This document shows positions 59,301 to 62,989 of a DNA stretch of 64,000 nt, piece by piece. The notes beneath the pieces are model-generated. The model was not told the DNA's origin. It did not search any database and saw only the letters and a program-made list of their open reading frames with translations. Source of the DNA: Foliamicus sp965115835 (lineage in GTDB: Bacteria; Pseudomonadota; Gammaproteobacteria; Steroidobacterales; Foliamicaceae); the NCBI GenBank assembly GCA_965115835.1, contig OZ220471.1, forward strand, positions 2,046,001-2,110,000, given 5' to 3'. The position numbers and the translations under genes were made by a program. Position 1 is the first letter of the stretch. Every line of letters starts with the position of its first letter.

Positions 59301-59516
59301 GACCGGGTCGAACCAGTTTCCTGTTGGTGATGCCTTGTTCCTGGACCGGAACTGCCACTTGTCGATCCTGGGGTCGGGCGTGGCACCCCACCCCCACCTC
59401 AGCGTAATCTTTCCCTCCACCGCGGTGATGCTCAAGGATGTCGGCTTGGCAATGCCGTTGTTGGCGATCGTTCCAGATGACGCCACAGGCGCAAACATCG
59501 CAAACGCAAGCATCAC
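34074..59516 (-). CDS. Giant (~8480 aa) Calx-beta repeat autotransporter
   Basis: A single open frame of 25.4 kb encoding a huge surface protein. The N-terminus should be a signal peptide: residues 2-14 are MLAFAMFAPVASS, and the in-frame codons just upstream of the annotated GTG encode a basic stretch (SRRKIRETVKAKA), so the true start is probably further up. An FN3-like module (about residues 20-130) is followed by more than thirty Calx-beta-type modules (VAEGDSGS...FAAGETSKTITVSV...DDD), PKD/cadherin-like modules (VTASATDGDGDTVSYVWS), and FN3 modules near 53.1, 43.5, 37.6 and 36.2 kb. The C-terminal ~400 residues are an autotransporter barrel ending in a Trp. The acidic DDD loops suggest calcium binding. 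Likely roles are adhesion or biofilm formation. Despite its length there is no internal stop, so it is under selection. Confidence 0.9.
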   Translation of the reverse strand: MMLAFAMFAPVASSGTIANNGIAKPTSLSITAVEGKITLRWGWGATPDPRIDKWQFRSRNKASPTGNWFDPVVVTNSTALTRSATLDAEFYWHGELLQYQVRAVDVVNWEDVPGPWSDLAEVSIINTDLPLLEFSGGGITRAGSSLVAYNASVGPGGARITYSVRLSPSAYGFLSSTKPMTVTLTSSSGVRVSPSSLTFTSATARTAQTVTVTGLTAGSKATINHASRVPLFNGLVRLYDPAATVSVTVGAVHVPGVTLSASELRIVEGSSGSYTVKLDTKPSANVTVTVGGASGDVMVNPSSLTFTPSDYGMAQTVTVSAGSDTDTTHDTATLTHAASSSDANYGSSLDIDDVSVTVPDRASILSLWTPPAPVTEGEDIILWITSPYLARTGDLKVNLRLQPASLSGFDENDIQGKMSGLFTASFGETPSRRGTVRIPTRTDFLVEGSERYFIVLLPLRGYDYYPDHRVSNRVYGTLKDGAVPEGTVVLRAVDGAQTEPKGGRLSTRTSGSRLLISPPGIISPPGTGIRFPNNIYRRPPLPPRTAGYAVKVIASSASASEISFKYTVTAESGDTATAGNPVTATASNPVTTPLPADYDFLAVTTPLTATIPAGSRSTNIEVWVRGDGLDEDDETFTVMLFDPSAGVMLASDAHATVTIIDADDPPALSITAPSAVAEGDSSSAGMTFTVTLDAASGREVTVDYAVDATSTATADTDFTDLSGTLTFAAGETSKQITVSVTGDELDEDDERVVLKLSNESNASLGTATASGTITDDDASPVLAALTNVTRKVGQEVSVTASATDGDGDTVSYVWSKTSGPSLPGGVTLSGETLTFTPTATGAYVMSVTASDGNGNEDSESVTITVGAATSVSTPTALTVGEGAGNAEVTITTPAAFGRSVTFDVSYGGASATGASAPSDGDYDNDAVASVTFGTGDTAKTISVPITDDTLDESDETFTVTIALANGSTLPDNFVLGNTTTTVTITDDDTLSTVWTLAADLGSVTEGSGTTAIKVTATRSGTATATRPTTVAVSVSGGTATAGTDFSEVTDFDLTVAAGVTSGEASFNLAVTADSVAEADETVTVGGTLQGNSFTPATVTITDDDDPPSLSIAAPAAVTEGDIGSTDMDFTVALDVASGRAVTVDYAVDASSTATAGTDFTGGAGTLTFAAGETRKTITVSVTGDEWDEDDETVVLKLSQPLGASLGTIIATAIGTITDDDASPVLASLTAQTVTVGEDVDITASATDGDGDTVTYYWTRRKAGETSPALPPGTVLNEDRLTFTTTAPGTYTMTVTASDGKGNEDNGTVTITVTAATSAVSLSIADVTASESGTFTFTVTAAPASSSEVTFKYTVTAESGDTATAGKDFTAVTTPKAATIAANASSATITVAVADDALYELNETFTVTLSEPSSGVGLSDATATGTITDNDDLPALFIAARTAAVAEGDIGSTDMTFTVALDAASGSEVLVLYGVDTTSTATADTDFTGGAGTLTFAAGETSKTIKVSVTGDERDEDDETVVLKLSQPLGASLGTATASGTITDDDSSPVLASLTAQTVTVGEDVDITASAMDGDGDTVTYYWTRKVDEPPAIPDGTTLDAARLTFTPPAVGTYTMTVTASDGKGNEDNGTVTITVTAATSAVSLSIADVTASESGTFTFTVTAAPASSSEVTFKYTVTAESGDTATAGKDFTAVTTPKAATIAANASSATITVAVADDALYELNETFTVTLSEPSSGVGLSDATATGTITDNDDLPLLSIAAPPAVAEGDIGSTDMTFTVALDAASGSEVLVLYGVDTSSTATAGTDFTDLSGVLIFAPGETGKTITVSVMGDELDESNETVVLKLSQPLGASLGTIIATASGTITDDDDSPSLSIAAPAAVTEGDIGSTDMVFTVTLDAASGREVAVSVAVAARSTAMWYGDFGPDRYSSLGWLWFAVGETSKTLTFSVAADELDEDDETVVLKLSRPLGASLGTRTAIGTITDDDASPVLAEIANQTVRPGQDIDIMASATDEDGDTVTYAWTRKVDETPAIPDGTMLDAARLTFTPPAVGTYTMTVTASDGKGNTDTEEVTITVAAAKPAAPTGLTATPGNAQVALSWDDPDNDSITRYQVQQREGSKRWGKWTDITSSDADTVSHTVSGLTNGAEYRFRIRAVNDAGNGAQSAVVRATPKPSVSLSIADVSAEEDGTFTFTVTAAPASSSEVMFKYTVTAESGDTATAGKDFTAVTTPKAATIAANASGTTITVAVADDALYELNETFTVTLSEPSSGVGLSDATATGTIVDNDDLPLLSIAAPAAVAEGDIGSTDMDFTVALDAASGSEVLVLYGVDTTSTATADTDFIDLSGVLIFAAGETRKTITVSVTGDEWDEDDETVVLKLSQPLGASLGTIIATAIGTITDDDASPVLASLTAQTVTVGEDVDITASATDGDGDTVTYYWTRRKAGETSPALPPGTVLNEDRLTFTTTAPGTYTMTVTASDGKGNEDSESVTITVGAATSVSTPTALTVGEGAGNAEVTITTPAAFGRSVTFDVTYGGSSATGASAPSDGDYDNDAVTEVAFNSADTSKTIAIPITDDTLDESNETFTVTIELAEGSALPGGFVLGNTTTTVTITDDDTLSTAWTLAADPVSVTEGSGTTEVTVTATRSGTATATIPTTVTVGVAGGTATAGTDFSEVADFDLAVAAGATSGEASFDLVVTTDSADESNETITIGGTLQGNSFTPATVTITDDDDPPALSITAPSAVTEGDSGSTDMVFTVALDAASGRSVTVDYAVDATSTATADTDFTDLSGTLTFAAGETSKTITVSVTGDELDEDDEKVVLKLLNESNASLGTATASGTITDDDASPVLAALTNVTRKVGQEVSVTASATDGDGDTVSYVWSRTSGPSLPGGVTLSGETLTFTPTATGAYVMSVTASDGNGNEDSESVTITVGAATSVSTPTALTVGEGVGNAEVTITTPAAFGRSVTFDVSYGGSSATGASAPADGDYDNDAVTEVAFNSADTSKTIAVPITDDTLDESDETFTVTIELAEGSVLPGGFVLGNTTTTVTITDDDVLSTAWTLAADPVSVTESSGTTAIKVTATRSGTATATIPTTVTVGVSGGTATAGTDFSEVTDFDLAVAAGATSGEASFDLVVTTDSADESNETITIGGTLQGNSFTPATVTITDDDDPPALSITAPSAVAEGDSGSTDMVFTVALDAASGRSVTVDYAVDATSTAAGTDFTDLSGTLTFAAGETSKTITVSVTGDELDEDDEKVVLKLLNESNASLGTATASGTITDDDASPVLAALTNVTRKVGQEVSVTASATDGDGDTVSYVWSRTSGPSLPRGVTLSGSTLTFTPTEAGAYVMSVTASDGNGNEDSESVTITVGAATSVSTPTALTVGEGVGNAEVTITTPAAFGRSVTFDVSYGGSSATGAGAPADGDYDNDAVTEVAFNSADTSKTIAVPITDDTLDESDETFTVTIELAEGSVLPGGFVLGNTTTTVTITDDDVLSTAWTLAADPVSVTESSGTTAIKVTATRSGTATATIPTTVTVGVSGGTATAGTDFSEVTDFDLAVAAGATSGEASFDLVVTTDSADESNETITIGGTLQGNSFTPATVTITDDDDPPALSITAPSAVTEGDSGSSDMVFTVALDAASGRSVTVDYAVDATSTAAGTDFTDLSGTLTFAAGETSKTITVSVTGDELDEDDEKVVLKLLNESNAILGTATASGTITDDDASPVLAALTNVTRKVGQEVSVTASATDGDGDTVSYVWSRTSGPSLPDGVTLSGETLTFTPTATGAYVMSVTASDGNGNEDSESVTITVGAATSVSTPTALTVGEGAGNAEVTITTPAAFGRSVTFDVSYGGASATGASAPADGDYDNDAVTEVAFNSADTSKTIAVPITDDTLDESDETFTVTIELAEGSALPGGFVLGNTTTTVTITDDDVLSTAWTLAADPVSVTESSGTTAIKVTATRSGTATATIPTTVTVGVSGGTATAGTDFSEVTDFDLAVAAGATSGEASFDLVVTTDSADESNETITIGGTLQGNSFTPATVTITDDDDPPALSITAPSAVTEGDSASTDMVFTVALDAASGRSVTVDYAVDATSTAAGTDFTDLSGTLTFAAGETSKTITVSVTGDELDEDDEKVVLKLSNESNAILGTATASGTITDDDASPVLAALTNVTRKVGQEVSVTATATDGDGDTVSYVWSRTSGPSLPRGVTLSGETLTFTPTEAGAYVMSVTASDGNGNEDSESVTITVGAATSVSTPTALTVGEGAGNAEVTITTPAAFGRSVTFDVSYGGASATGASSPSDGDYDNDAVTEVAFNSADTSKTIAVPITDDTLDESDETFTVTIELAEGSALPGGFVLGNTTTTVTITDDDVLSTAWTLAADPVSVTESSGTTAIKVTATRSGTATATIPTTVTVGVSGGTATAGTDFSEVTDFDLAVAAGATSGEASFDLVVTTDSADESNETITIGGTLQGNSFTPATVTITDDDDPPALSIAAPSAVTEGDSGSTDMIFTVALDAASGRSVTADYAVDATSTATADTDFTDLSGTLTFAAGETSKPITVSVTGDELDEDDEKVVLKLLNESNASLGTATASGTITDDDASPVLAALTNVMRKVGQEVSVTASATDGDGDTVSYVWSKTSGPSLPRGATLSGETLTFTPTATGAYVMSVTASDGNGNEDSESVTITVGAATSVSTPSTLTVGEGVGNAEVTIMTPAAFGRSVTFDVSYGGASATGASAPADGDYDNDAVTEVAFNSADTSKTIAVPITDDTLDESNETFTVTIELAEGSTLPGGFVLGNTTTTVTITDDDDPPALSIAAPAAVAEGDSGSTDMVFTVALDAASGRSVTVDYAVDTSSTAAGTDFTDLSGTLTFAAGETSKTITVSVTGDELDEDDETVVLKLSNATNASIATAMATGTITDDDDQAPATPGVTVSVSELTVTESSTANYTVVLNTQPAGDVTVTPGSDDAGATVSGPLTFTRANWDRAQAVTVTAPPDGDTDDESVTVSHAVTGYGSVSAAPSVSVMVTDTTPTLSLTHVPATVTEGAAIRLTVTSDKALAGGLAVSLTLADRDTSGFDAADIQGALGPRNFTASFGATTSTTGTVTIPTRTDNVVESVETYRITLNEGAGYAVDEDNNTADGTLNDGTPALGIGAIALSIADATAPEDETMSFTVTAAPAPSSPITFKYTVTAESGDTATAGSDFMAVTTAATATIAANATTTTISVSLTDDTEVEADETFTVTLSEPSSGVTITDATATGTIGDDDEGIARPTSLRITAVENAITLRWTARTDSAVDKWQYRFKNKERSWRGWYPFDIRNSTASTRSATLNKSATLHGGVGQYQVRAVDIVNRKDVPGPWSELVEVSVVNTDNLGLEFSGGGITRTGSASVVYNAGVAQGAGITYGVRLSAAALPYLDRTAEVTLTSGSGVQVSPSSLTFTRADARIAQPVTITGVAAGSAAIEHTVRFPALALLDPAGTIAVTVTEARSHGVTISPTWLRIDEGGSGEYTVKLDTAPSANVTVTAGGESGEVTVDPSSLTFTPSNFGTAQTVTVSAGADEDTTDDMATLTHTSASSDTNYGSSLGIDDVSVTVTDTTPTLQLLAPSADVTEGTDISLTVTSDRALTGDLTVSLTLSDVGSSGFDADDIPGSLGPRNFTVSFGNTASTTGTVTIPTSADSDAEGAETYRITLNDGAGYALGTDKTADGTLNDGTVSSLSIADVTAAEDGTFAFTVTAAPATASGISFKYTVTAESGDTATADTDFTAVTTATAGTIAANASSTTITVAVTDDTLDESDETFTVTLSDPSSGVTLGDATATGTITDNDDLPALSIAAPAAVAEGDSGDTAMTFTVTLDAASGREVTVTHAVAAASTATADTDFTGGAGTLTFAAGETQKSIAVTVKGDEVDEADEKVALTLSSPTNATIGTATATGTITDDDTAGVTISQTALTVDEGSSGSYTVKLDTEPTADVTVTVSGESGDVTVNPDSLTFTSSSWSTAQMVTVSAASDEDTTTDATVTLTHSASGGGYGSVSIDSVTVSITETTPTLQLSTNPAAVTEGTAISLPVSSDRALTGDLTVSLTLSDHGSSGFDADDIPGTLGPRNFTASFGNSASTTGTVTIPTSTDSDAEGAETYRVTLNDGTGYALGVDKTADGTLNDPPQSTALSIADVTAAEDGTFTFTVTAAPVSSSEVTFKYTVKAASGDTATAGADFTAVTTATAATIAANASSTTITVSVTDDALDEPDETFTVTLSEPSSGVTLGDATATGTITDNDDPPALSIAAPAAVTEGDSGSADMVFTVTLGATSGRQVTVGYAVDGASTATSGTDFTALAAGTLTFAAGSTGAALAKTVTVAVTGDESDETDETVVLKLSDAVGATLPDPATASGTIEDDDASPVLASLTAQTVTVGEDVDITASATDGDGDTVTYSWTRKAGETTPAIPNGTALNAAQLTFTTTAPGTYTMTVTASDGNGNTDTKDVVLTVTQTVAAALTISVADVSVMEGDSGETDMNFTVTLSGSPSHQVEIQATAWAKGSGDTAKGGKGAGRDFIGFQRRKLVFAANATGAALSKTVTVKILGDEVEEDDETFTLRLNVLRTTDSRVAFAGGESRLEATGTITDDDDTTSTGHTISVANASVTEGDSHKTAMNFTVTLSGSPSHQVEIKATAWAKDSGDAAKGGWGPGQDFIGFRDRKIVFEANATGASLSKTVAVQVLGDEVDEDNETFTLLLNNLRTADSRVVFAGGESRLEATGTITDDDDATATGHEISVADAEVVEGDSGRTALNFTVTLSGSPSHPVQVDAVAREGTAEAGPGKDFRHFQANRKVVFAADATGASLSQTVRVDVLGDEADEDNETFTLRLNNIRTNDHRVVFAGGGTRLEATGTITDDDTAGVTITPSTVTVAEGGSNTYTVKLDTKPSSDVTVTVGGESGDVTVTGSPLTFTPSNWKTAQTVTVNAATDSDTTNDSATLTHASASSDTNYGPSLSIDDVEVTVTEPAPSPTLQLSTDPAAVTEGTAIRLSVTSDRALTGTVAVSLTLSDRGSSGFTAADIPGSLGPRNFDAVFGGDSASTTGTVTIPTSVDSVAENAETYRITLNAGTGYVVGSDDTADGALNDGTVSLSIADATAAENTGTMSFTVTATPAPSSGISFKYTVTSETGDTATAGTDFTAVTMATAATIAASATTATISVTLFDDNVVESDETFTVTLSDPSAGVTISDATATGTITDNDVLPSLPAPEGLSASAGDAQVTLSWTDLGNENITVWQLRYGKVGAVWGSWSDISGSSAGTTSHTVSSLDNGSEYRFQIRAVAGSNNGAESAAVTATPFDANAPRVVVTPTELTINEGSGAKFAVVLAGARPTGTVTVEITSVVEGLDDRDIGELVFEPYNWDEPQRVTEYAVVSDDEGDRGWTTRLDVSAPGTNYADVEADDVTVTVVDTTATLTLADDPAAVTEGADISLTITSDREVTGVLPVELTLSARSSSDFDAADIPGDLTQFFDADFGSEGGTTGTVLIPTSSDTAASEGAESYTITLVDNSAWNGYKLGDDVVAEGTLNDGASGSPPVVTTPKGVTVTPTTLTVDEGGTATYTVVLDAAPSDDVTVVAEGRSGDVTFTTQGQGSDGSNWGRLVFTTSNWDIPQLVRVWVLEDADMEDDVAVTLSHTASGGGYDSVSIDSVTITVTEDDKTMSPGGAEGSRDPAGSAGPPASAPGQPQGFEAEAGDGEVALSWSDPGDSTITHWQLRVRRGTARWSAWTDMAGSGAATTSYTVTGLDNGVKYRFRIRAVNASGAGERSPRVFATPFGPPEISIADASADEGETLVFALTLSAPSAREVSVSWRPASGGDYGSAESGSDFVQASGVARFAPGVVRAEIRIETLDDSHDEGRETFAILLSDAEGGVIADGEATGVIVNSDPMPQSWLGRFGRTVAEGALDGIAERVGRTGEFARVPGFRGTFGGYAIGGDPVSAAGACGSGDGAAAEAAGDSALPGAGAAAERDCLADRFGAMAGHSIGSPLSGSYTMGGVSGSGTFGGGAGVSPGYPAQPGMGGGSSFPGQPGRFEDGASETGLGQLLAGSRFTYTRGEDTFGGVLGFWGRGSQSSFDGREDEVGLDGEVTTALLGVDYAKGRWLAGVALSQSRSAGGYRGASATPGTDGGIEASLTAAIPYASWRLSERLSLWGAVGHGSGAITLAPGAAESLETAIGWTMAATGASGELLSFANGGSLSLVSDALWARTTSARTDGLVGTEAGVGRLRLGLEGSKRFALPGGGGLTPKLEIGARRDSGAAETGFGVEIGGGLAWSDPRLGIEFSVEGRALLTHEDGAMRDRGFSASLAYDPRSDSALGLTLALRQDLGSAASGGLDALFAHDPLSRRLGSDQGGRWTMEAGYGLPAFRGRFVGAPQLSYGVSAGAREVGVGWRLTPELALGAPDLDVTIEAVRREALQEPADHRLDIKVRGRW
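45064..51669 (-). repeat. Five tandem 1.32-kb repeats inside the giant gene
   Basis: Anchor sequence GTGATCGTCACCGTGGTCG occurs at 45064, 46387, 47707, 49027, 50347 and 51670. Distances are 1323, 1320, 1320, 1320 and 1323 bp, all multiples of three. Each ~440-residue unit holds a Calx-beta, a PKD-like and further Calx-beta modules. Adjacent units are almost identical at the DNA level, which points to recent duplication or homogenisation by recombination, and to likely copy-number variation between strains. Assembly of this stretch from short reads may be unreliable. Confidence 0.92.
52052..52465 (-). repeat. Segment duplicated at 55604-56017, first copy
   Basis: About 410 bp nearly identical to 55604-56017, offset 3552 bp (a multiple of three), within the giant gene. 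Confidence 0.75.
55604..56017 (-). repeat. Segment duplicated at 52052-52465, second copy
   Basis: Second copy of the duplicated segment, offset 3552 bp. A third, more diverged relative lies at about 54.65-55.05 kb. Confidence 0.75.
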
Positions 59517-59582
59517 GGACGCAAGGGCCGCTTTCGCTTTTACGGTTTCACGGATTTTCCTGCGGGAACTGGATTTTGATAT

Positions 59583-60258
<676 letters not shown>

Positions 60259-60954
60259 TCACACCCTTCTCACGGTCCACAGCACCTTTCCGACGATATG
60301 CACATCGTGCGCCGGGACGGTGTAGTCGGCGTAGTCCGGGCTGGTTGATTTGAGTTGCAGTCCGGGTTCGTCCCCGGCGACCTGCTCGACGCGCTTGACC
60401 ACCAGTCCGTTGCCGTCCCACAGCACGAACATCTCGCCGGTGGCGGGCGTCCGGCGGGAGGTGTCCACGAGCAGCCGGTCGCCTTCGGACAATTCCGGCT
60501 CCATCGACACGCCGCGCACCCGCAGCACCCGGACGGCCTCGGGCAAGGCGCCGCCTTCGTGGCGGATCATCCCTTCGGGCAGGAACCAGCGGGCCTTTTC
60601 GTCCACGAACTCGGCGGCCAGCGCTCCCGCACCTGCTGAGGCCTCCACTTCCACCTCCGGGATGCCGGCGAGCCGCGCAGGCGAACCGGCCGGCGCGCGC
60701 GTACGGCGCGACTTCGGCCCGCTTCGCCTGCGCCGGGGCGGGCGCTCGGCATGGCGCAGGTCCCCGATGTCGCAGCCGAGCACTCCGGCGAGCTTCTCCG
60801 CATCGCTGTGACCGAGCACCCTGGGGCTCCCGCGCTCCAGGAAACCGTGCATGTAGCTCACGTTGCGGCCGATGGCCAGCGACGCCTCGCGCATGTTGAG
60901 CCCCCGTTTCCATAGCAGGTCGCGGACTTTTTTTCGTACCGGGTCGTTTGGCAT
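60259..60954 (-). CDS. LexA/CI-like repressor (S24 peptidase)
   Basis: A 231-residue repressor of the prophage/ICE type. The ATG at 60954 has GCGAGGA six bases upstream and begins MPNDPVRKKVRDLL. An N-terminal helix-turn-helix (MREASLAIGRNVSYMHGFLE) is followed by a basic linker and a C-terminal S24 domain with the Ser in VRGVSMEPELSEGDRLLVD and the Lys in GNGLVVKRVEQV. Self-cleavage on SOS signal would be expected. It is divergent from the HTH gene and the tra operon, so it is probably the element's master switch. Confidence 0.92.
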   Translation of the reverse strand: MPNDPVRKKVRDLLWKRGLNMREASLAIGRNVSYMHGFLERGSPRVLGHSDAEKLAGVLGCDIGDLRHAERPPRRRRSGPKSRRTRAPAGSPARLAGIPEVEVEASAGAGALAAEFVDEKARWFLPEGMIRHEGGALPEAVRVLRVRGVSMEPELSEGDRLLVDTSRRTPATGEMFVLWDGNGLVVKRVEQVAGDEPGLQLKSTSPDYADYTVPAHDVHIVGKVLWTVRRV

Positions 60955-60988
60955 TGCAGGTCCTCGCACGGCTGTCCCGGGGGATAGC

Positions 60989-61021
60989 ATATCGACTAAC
61001 GGAAGCTATTGCAAACGATAT
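60989..61021. promoter_or_regulatory. Candidate operator between repressor and tra operon
   Basis: An ATATCG / CGATAT inverted pair (60989-60994 and 61016-61021) lies in the 91-bp gap between the divergent repressor and the HTH gene. Position fits a repressor-controlled promoter; the short half-sites make this only a suggestion. Confidence 0.35.
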
Positions 61022-61045
61022 TTACCGCCCGTAAGGTAGCCCGCC

Positions 61046-61777
61046 ATGAGCGATCCCGCCCTACAGTTCCGCAACGCCATACAGGTCTGGCTCAAGCGCA
61101 CCGGCATCCCGCCGTCGCGACTCGGCGCCGCCGCCCTGGGCGATCCGTCGTTCGTACTGCGGCTGATGCGCGGGCGCATTCCGCGCCTGGGCACGGCGGA
61201 CCGGCTGCTCGCCTTCATCGGCGAGGAACCGGTCGGTCCCGTCTTCCGTGCCGAGGTCGAGGCGTTCATCGGGATCGTGCGCGCCAAGCCGTATCTGCTC
61301 GGGCTGGCGGCGACGGGCGATCCGTCGTTCGTCGCGCGGCTGCGCCGGGGCGTCTCGCCCCGACTGGACACCGTGGCGCGGGTGCGCGCCTGGATGGCGG
61401 AGCACTGCAGCCCGGCCGCGCGCGATGCGATCCGCGCTGCGGTGGCCGCCGCAACGGCGGGAGCCGCTCCATCCGGCGCCGACCGCAACCACAGCACCCC
61501 AACTACCACTGTCAACAACAACAAAGGAGACGCTTCCATGAACGGGCAACCGATGCAATATCTGGGCACGCGCGAGGCCGCGGCATTTCTGGGGCTTTCG
61601 CCCCGCACGCTGGATCGCTACCGGGTGACCGGCGAGGGACCGGCGTTTCACAAGTTCGGGGCGCGCATTCGCTATGCGCAAGCCGACCTCGACGACTGGG
61701 CGTCGGCGCGTCGCATGACCTCGACCTCCGACGATCGCCTGAGCCGCGTCCCCGGACGCATCCGGAGGGTGTCGTGA
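61046..61777 (+). CDS. Two-part regulator: repeat-helix region fused to an AlpA/MerR-like HTH
   Basis: A 243-residue frame. The first ~165 residues contain two similar helical units, GDPSFVLRLMRGRIPRLGT and GDPSFVARLRRGVSPRLDT, that look like an internal duplication of a helix-turn-helix style module. A low-complexity linker follows. The last 79 residues (LGTREAAAFLGLSPRTLDRYRVTG) are an excisionase/AlpA-like winged HTH. The frame is open across, but an internal ATG at 61538 with a strong ribosome site suggests the HTH is also, or mainly, made alone. The genes traA onward follow directly. Confidence 0.72.
   Translation: MSDPALQFRNAIQVWLKRTGIPPSRLGAAALGDPSFVLRLMRGRIPRLGTADRLLAFIGEEPVGPVFRAEVEAFIGIVRAKPYLLGLAATGDPSFVARLRRGVSPRLDTVARVRAWMAEHCSPAARDAIRAAVAAATAGAAPSGADRNHSTPTTTVNNNKGDASMNGQPMQYLGTREAAAFLGLSPRTLDRYRVTGEGPAFHKFGARIRYAQADLDDWASARRMTSTSDDRLSRVPGRIRRVS
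61523..61540 (+). promoter_or_regulatory. Internal ribosome binding site and start
   Basis: AAAGGAG at 61523-61529 is 8 bp before an in-frame ATG (61538-61540) that begins the HTH domain alone (MNGQPMQYLGTREAA). This would give a separate 79-residue protein. Confidence 0.7.
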
Positions 61778-62127
61778 TACGCCGCGCACGGAGAAACAGG
61801 ATCATTGTGGCCGTCCCTGAGAACATCCGCACGGCGGCGGCCCTGACCGTTCCGGCTCTGACCGTTTCGATTCTGGCGCTGCTCTTCGGCGCCGATACGG
61901 CGGTGGCCTCGTCGGACACGACGTTTCAGGGGCCGCTGAACACGGTGAAGAACATCGTCGGGGGCACCGGCGGGCAGCTTGCGGCGGCCCTTGCGGTGGG
62001 CGCGGCGCTGGTCGGCTCGGTGATGCGCTTCAACACCCAGCAGTTGCTCGGCGCGGTCGGCGTCGGCATCGCGGCGGGCGCCGGCGTGGCCATCGTCACC
62101 GGTCTGGTCGGCACGGCGATCGTCTGA
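61774..62127 (+). CDS. traA: F-type pilin TraA
   Basis: A 117-residue small membrane protein at the head of the conjugation genes. GTG at 61774 overlaps the stop of the HTH gene (GTGA) and has GGAGG upstream. The sequence has a long leader with a hydrophobic segment (LTVSILALLFGADTAVASS) and two hydrophobic helices near the end (GQLAAALAVGAALVGSVM; VGVGIAAGAGVAIVTGL), as in conjugative pilins. It is followed by traL, the order in F-type systems. Confidence 0.78.
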   Translation: MIRRARRNRIIVAVPENIRTAAALTVPALTVSILALLFGADTAVASSDTTFQGPLNTVKNIVGGTGGQLAAALAVGAALVGSVMRFNTQQLLGAVGVGIAAGAGVAIVTGLVGTAIV

Positions 62128-62426
62128 TGACGGCGAACGACACCGCGCGGTACGCCATTCCCCGGCGTCTCGACGATCCCGAGCGCTGGCTGTTCTGGAC
62201 CGCGGACGAAGCCGCGGCGCTGCTGGGTCCGGCGTTGCTCGGTCTGGCCGCCAACGCCTTCGTCGCGGGTCTCGTGGCTGGCGTCGGAGGCTGGCTGCTG
62301 CTGCGCCGGATCAAGCGCGGGGGCGGCGCCGATGTCGTGCGCTGCGCGCTGTACTGGTTCCTGCCGGACTTTGCGCTGCGGCTGGCCGCCATGCCGCCGA
62401 GCCATGTCCGCCGCTACCTGGGCTGA
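62127..62426 (+). CDS. traL: F-type T4SS protein TraL
   Basis: A 99-residue membrane protein that shares one base with traA. The N-terminus (ARYAIPRRLDDPERWLFW) is the TraL pattern of polar residues before the first helix, with a second helix following. It is required for pilus assembly. Confidence 0.88.
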   Translation: MTANDTARYAIPRRLDDPERWLFWTADEAAALLGPALLGLAANAFVAGLVAGVGGWLLLRRIKRGGGADVVRCALYWFLPDFALRLAAMPPSHVRRYLG

Positions 62427-62431
62427 ACGCC

Positions 62432-62989
62432 ATGCGCCGGGACGTTCGGGACGCCGAGAACCGCAGGACCCGCGATGCGCGGCTGGCGCTGGCGATTCTG
62501 CTGGTGCTGTCGCTGCTCGCCAATCTGGCGCTGTCGGTGGGCCTTGCCGGTCGCGAGGCGGTGACGGTGCTGGTGCCGGCGGTGTCCGGGCCGGTGTGGG
62601 AGGTGGGCGGCAGCTGGGCGGGCCGGCGCTACCTGGAGGACGCGGCGCGCACGGCGGCGGTGACGCTGCTGACGCTGACGCCGGAGAACGCCGGGCATGT
62701 GCGCGAGGCGGCGGCGCGGATGAGCGCAGCCGAAGCGCGGGGCGCCATCGGCGCCTGGGTAGCGGCGGAGGCCGGGCGCATGGCCCGGAGGGATCTGTCG
62801 AGCGCGTTCTATCCGCTGCGCATCGACGCCGACCCCGGGACACTGACGGTCGAGGTGCGGGGCGAACTCGCCACCTGGATCGGGCGCGAGGAGTCCGCTC
62901 GCCAGCGCAAGGCTTACCGACTGGTCTTTCGTGTCGACGGCGGGCGTTTGGGATTGCTGCGGTTCGAGGATCTGGAGGACGAACGATGA
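62432..62989 (+). CDS. traE: F-type T4SS protein TraE
   Basis: A 185-residue inner-membrane-anchored protein, the VirB5/TraE class. A single helix (LAILLVLSLLANLALSVGLA) near the N-terminus is followed by a periplasmic domain. Order after traL and before traK, with ATGA overlap to traK, supports the call. Confidence 0.86.
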   Translation: MRRDVRDAENRRTRDARLALAILLVLSLLANLALSVGLAGREAVTVLVPAVSGPVWEVGGSWAGRRYLEDAARTAAVTLLTLTPENAGHVREAAARMSAAEARGAIGAWVAAEAGRMARRDLSSAFYPLRIDADPGTLTVEVRGELATWIGREESARQRKAYRLVFRVDGGRLGLLRFEDLEDER

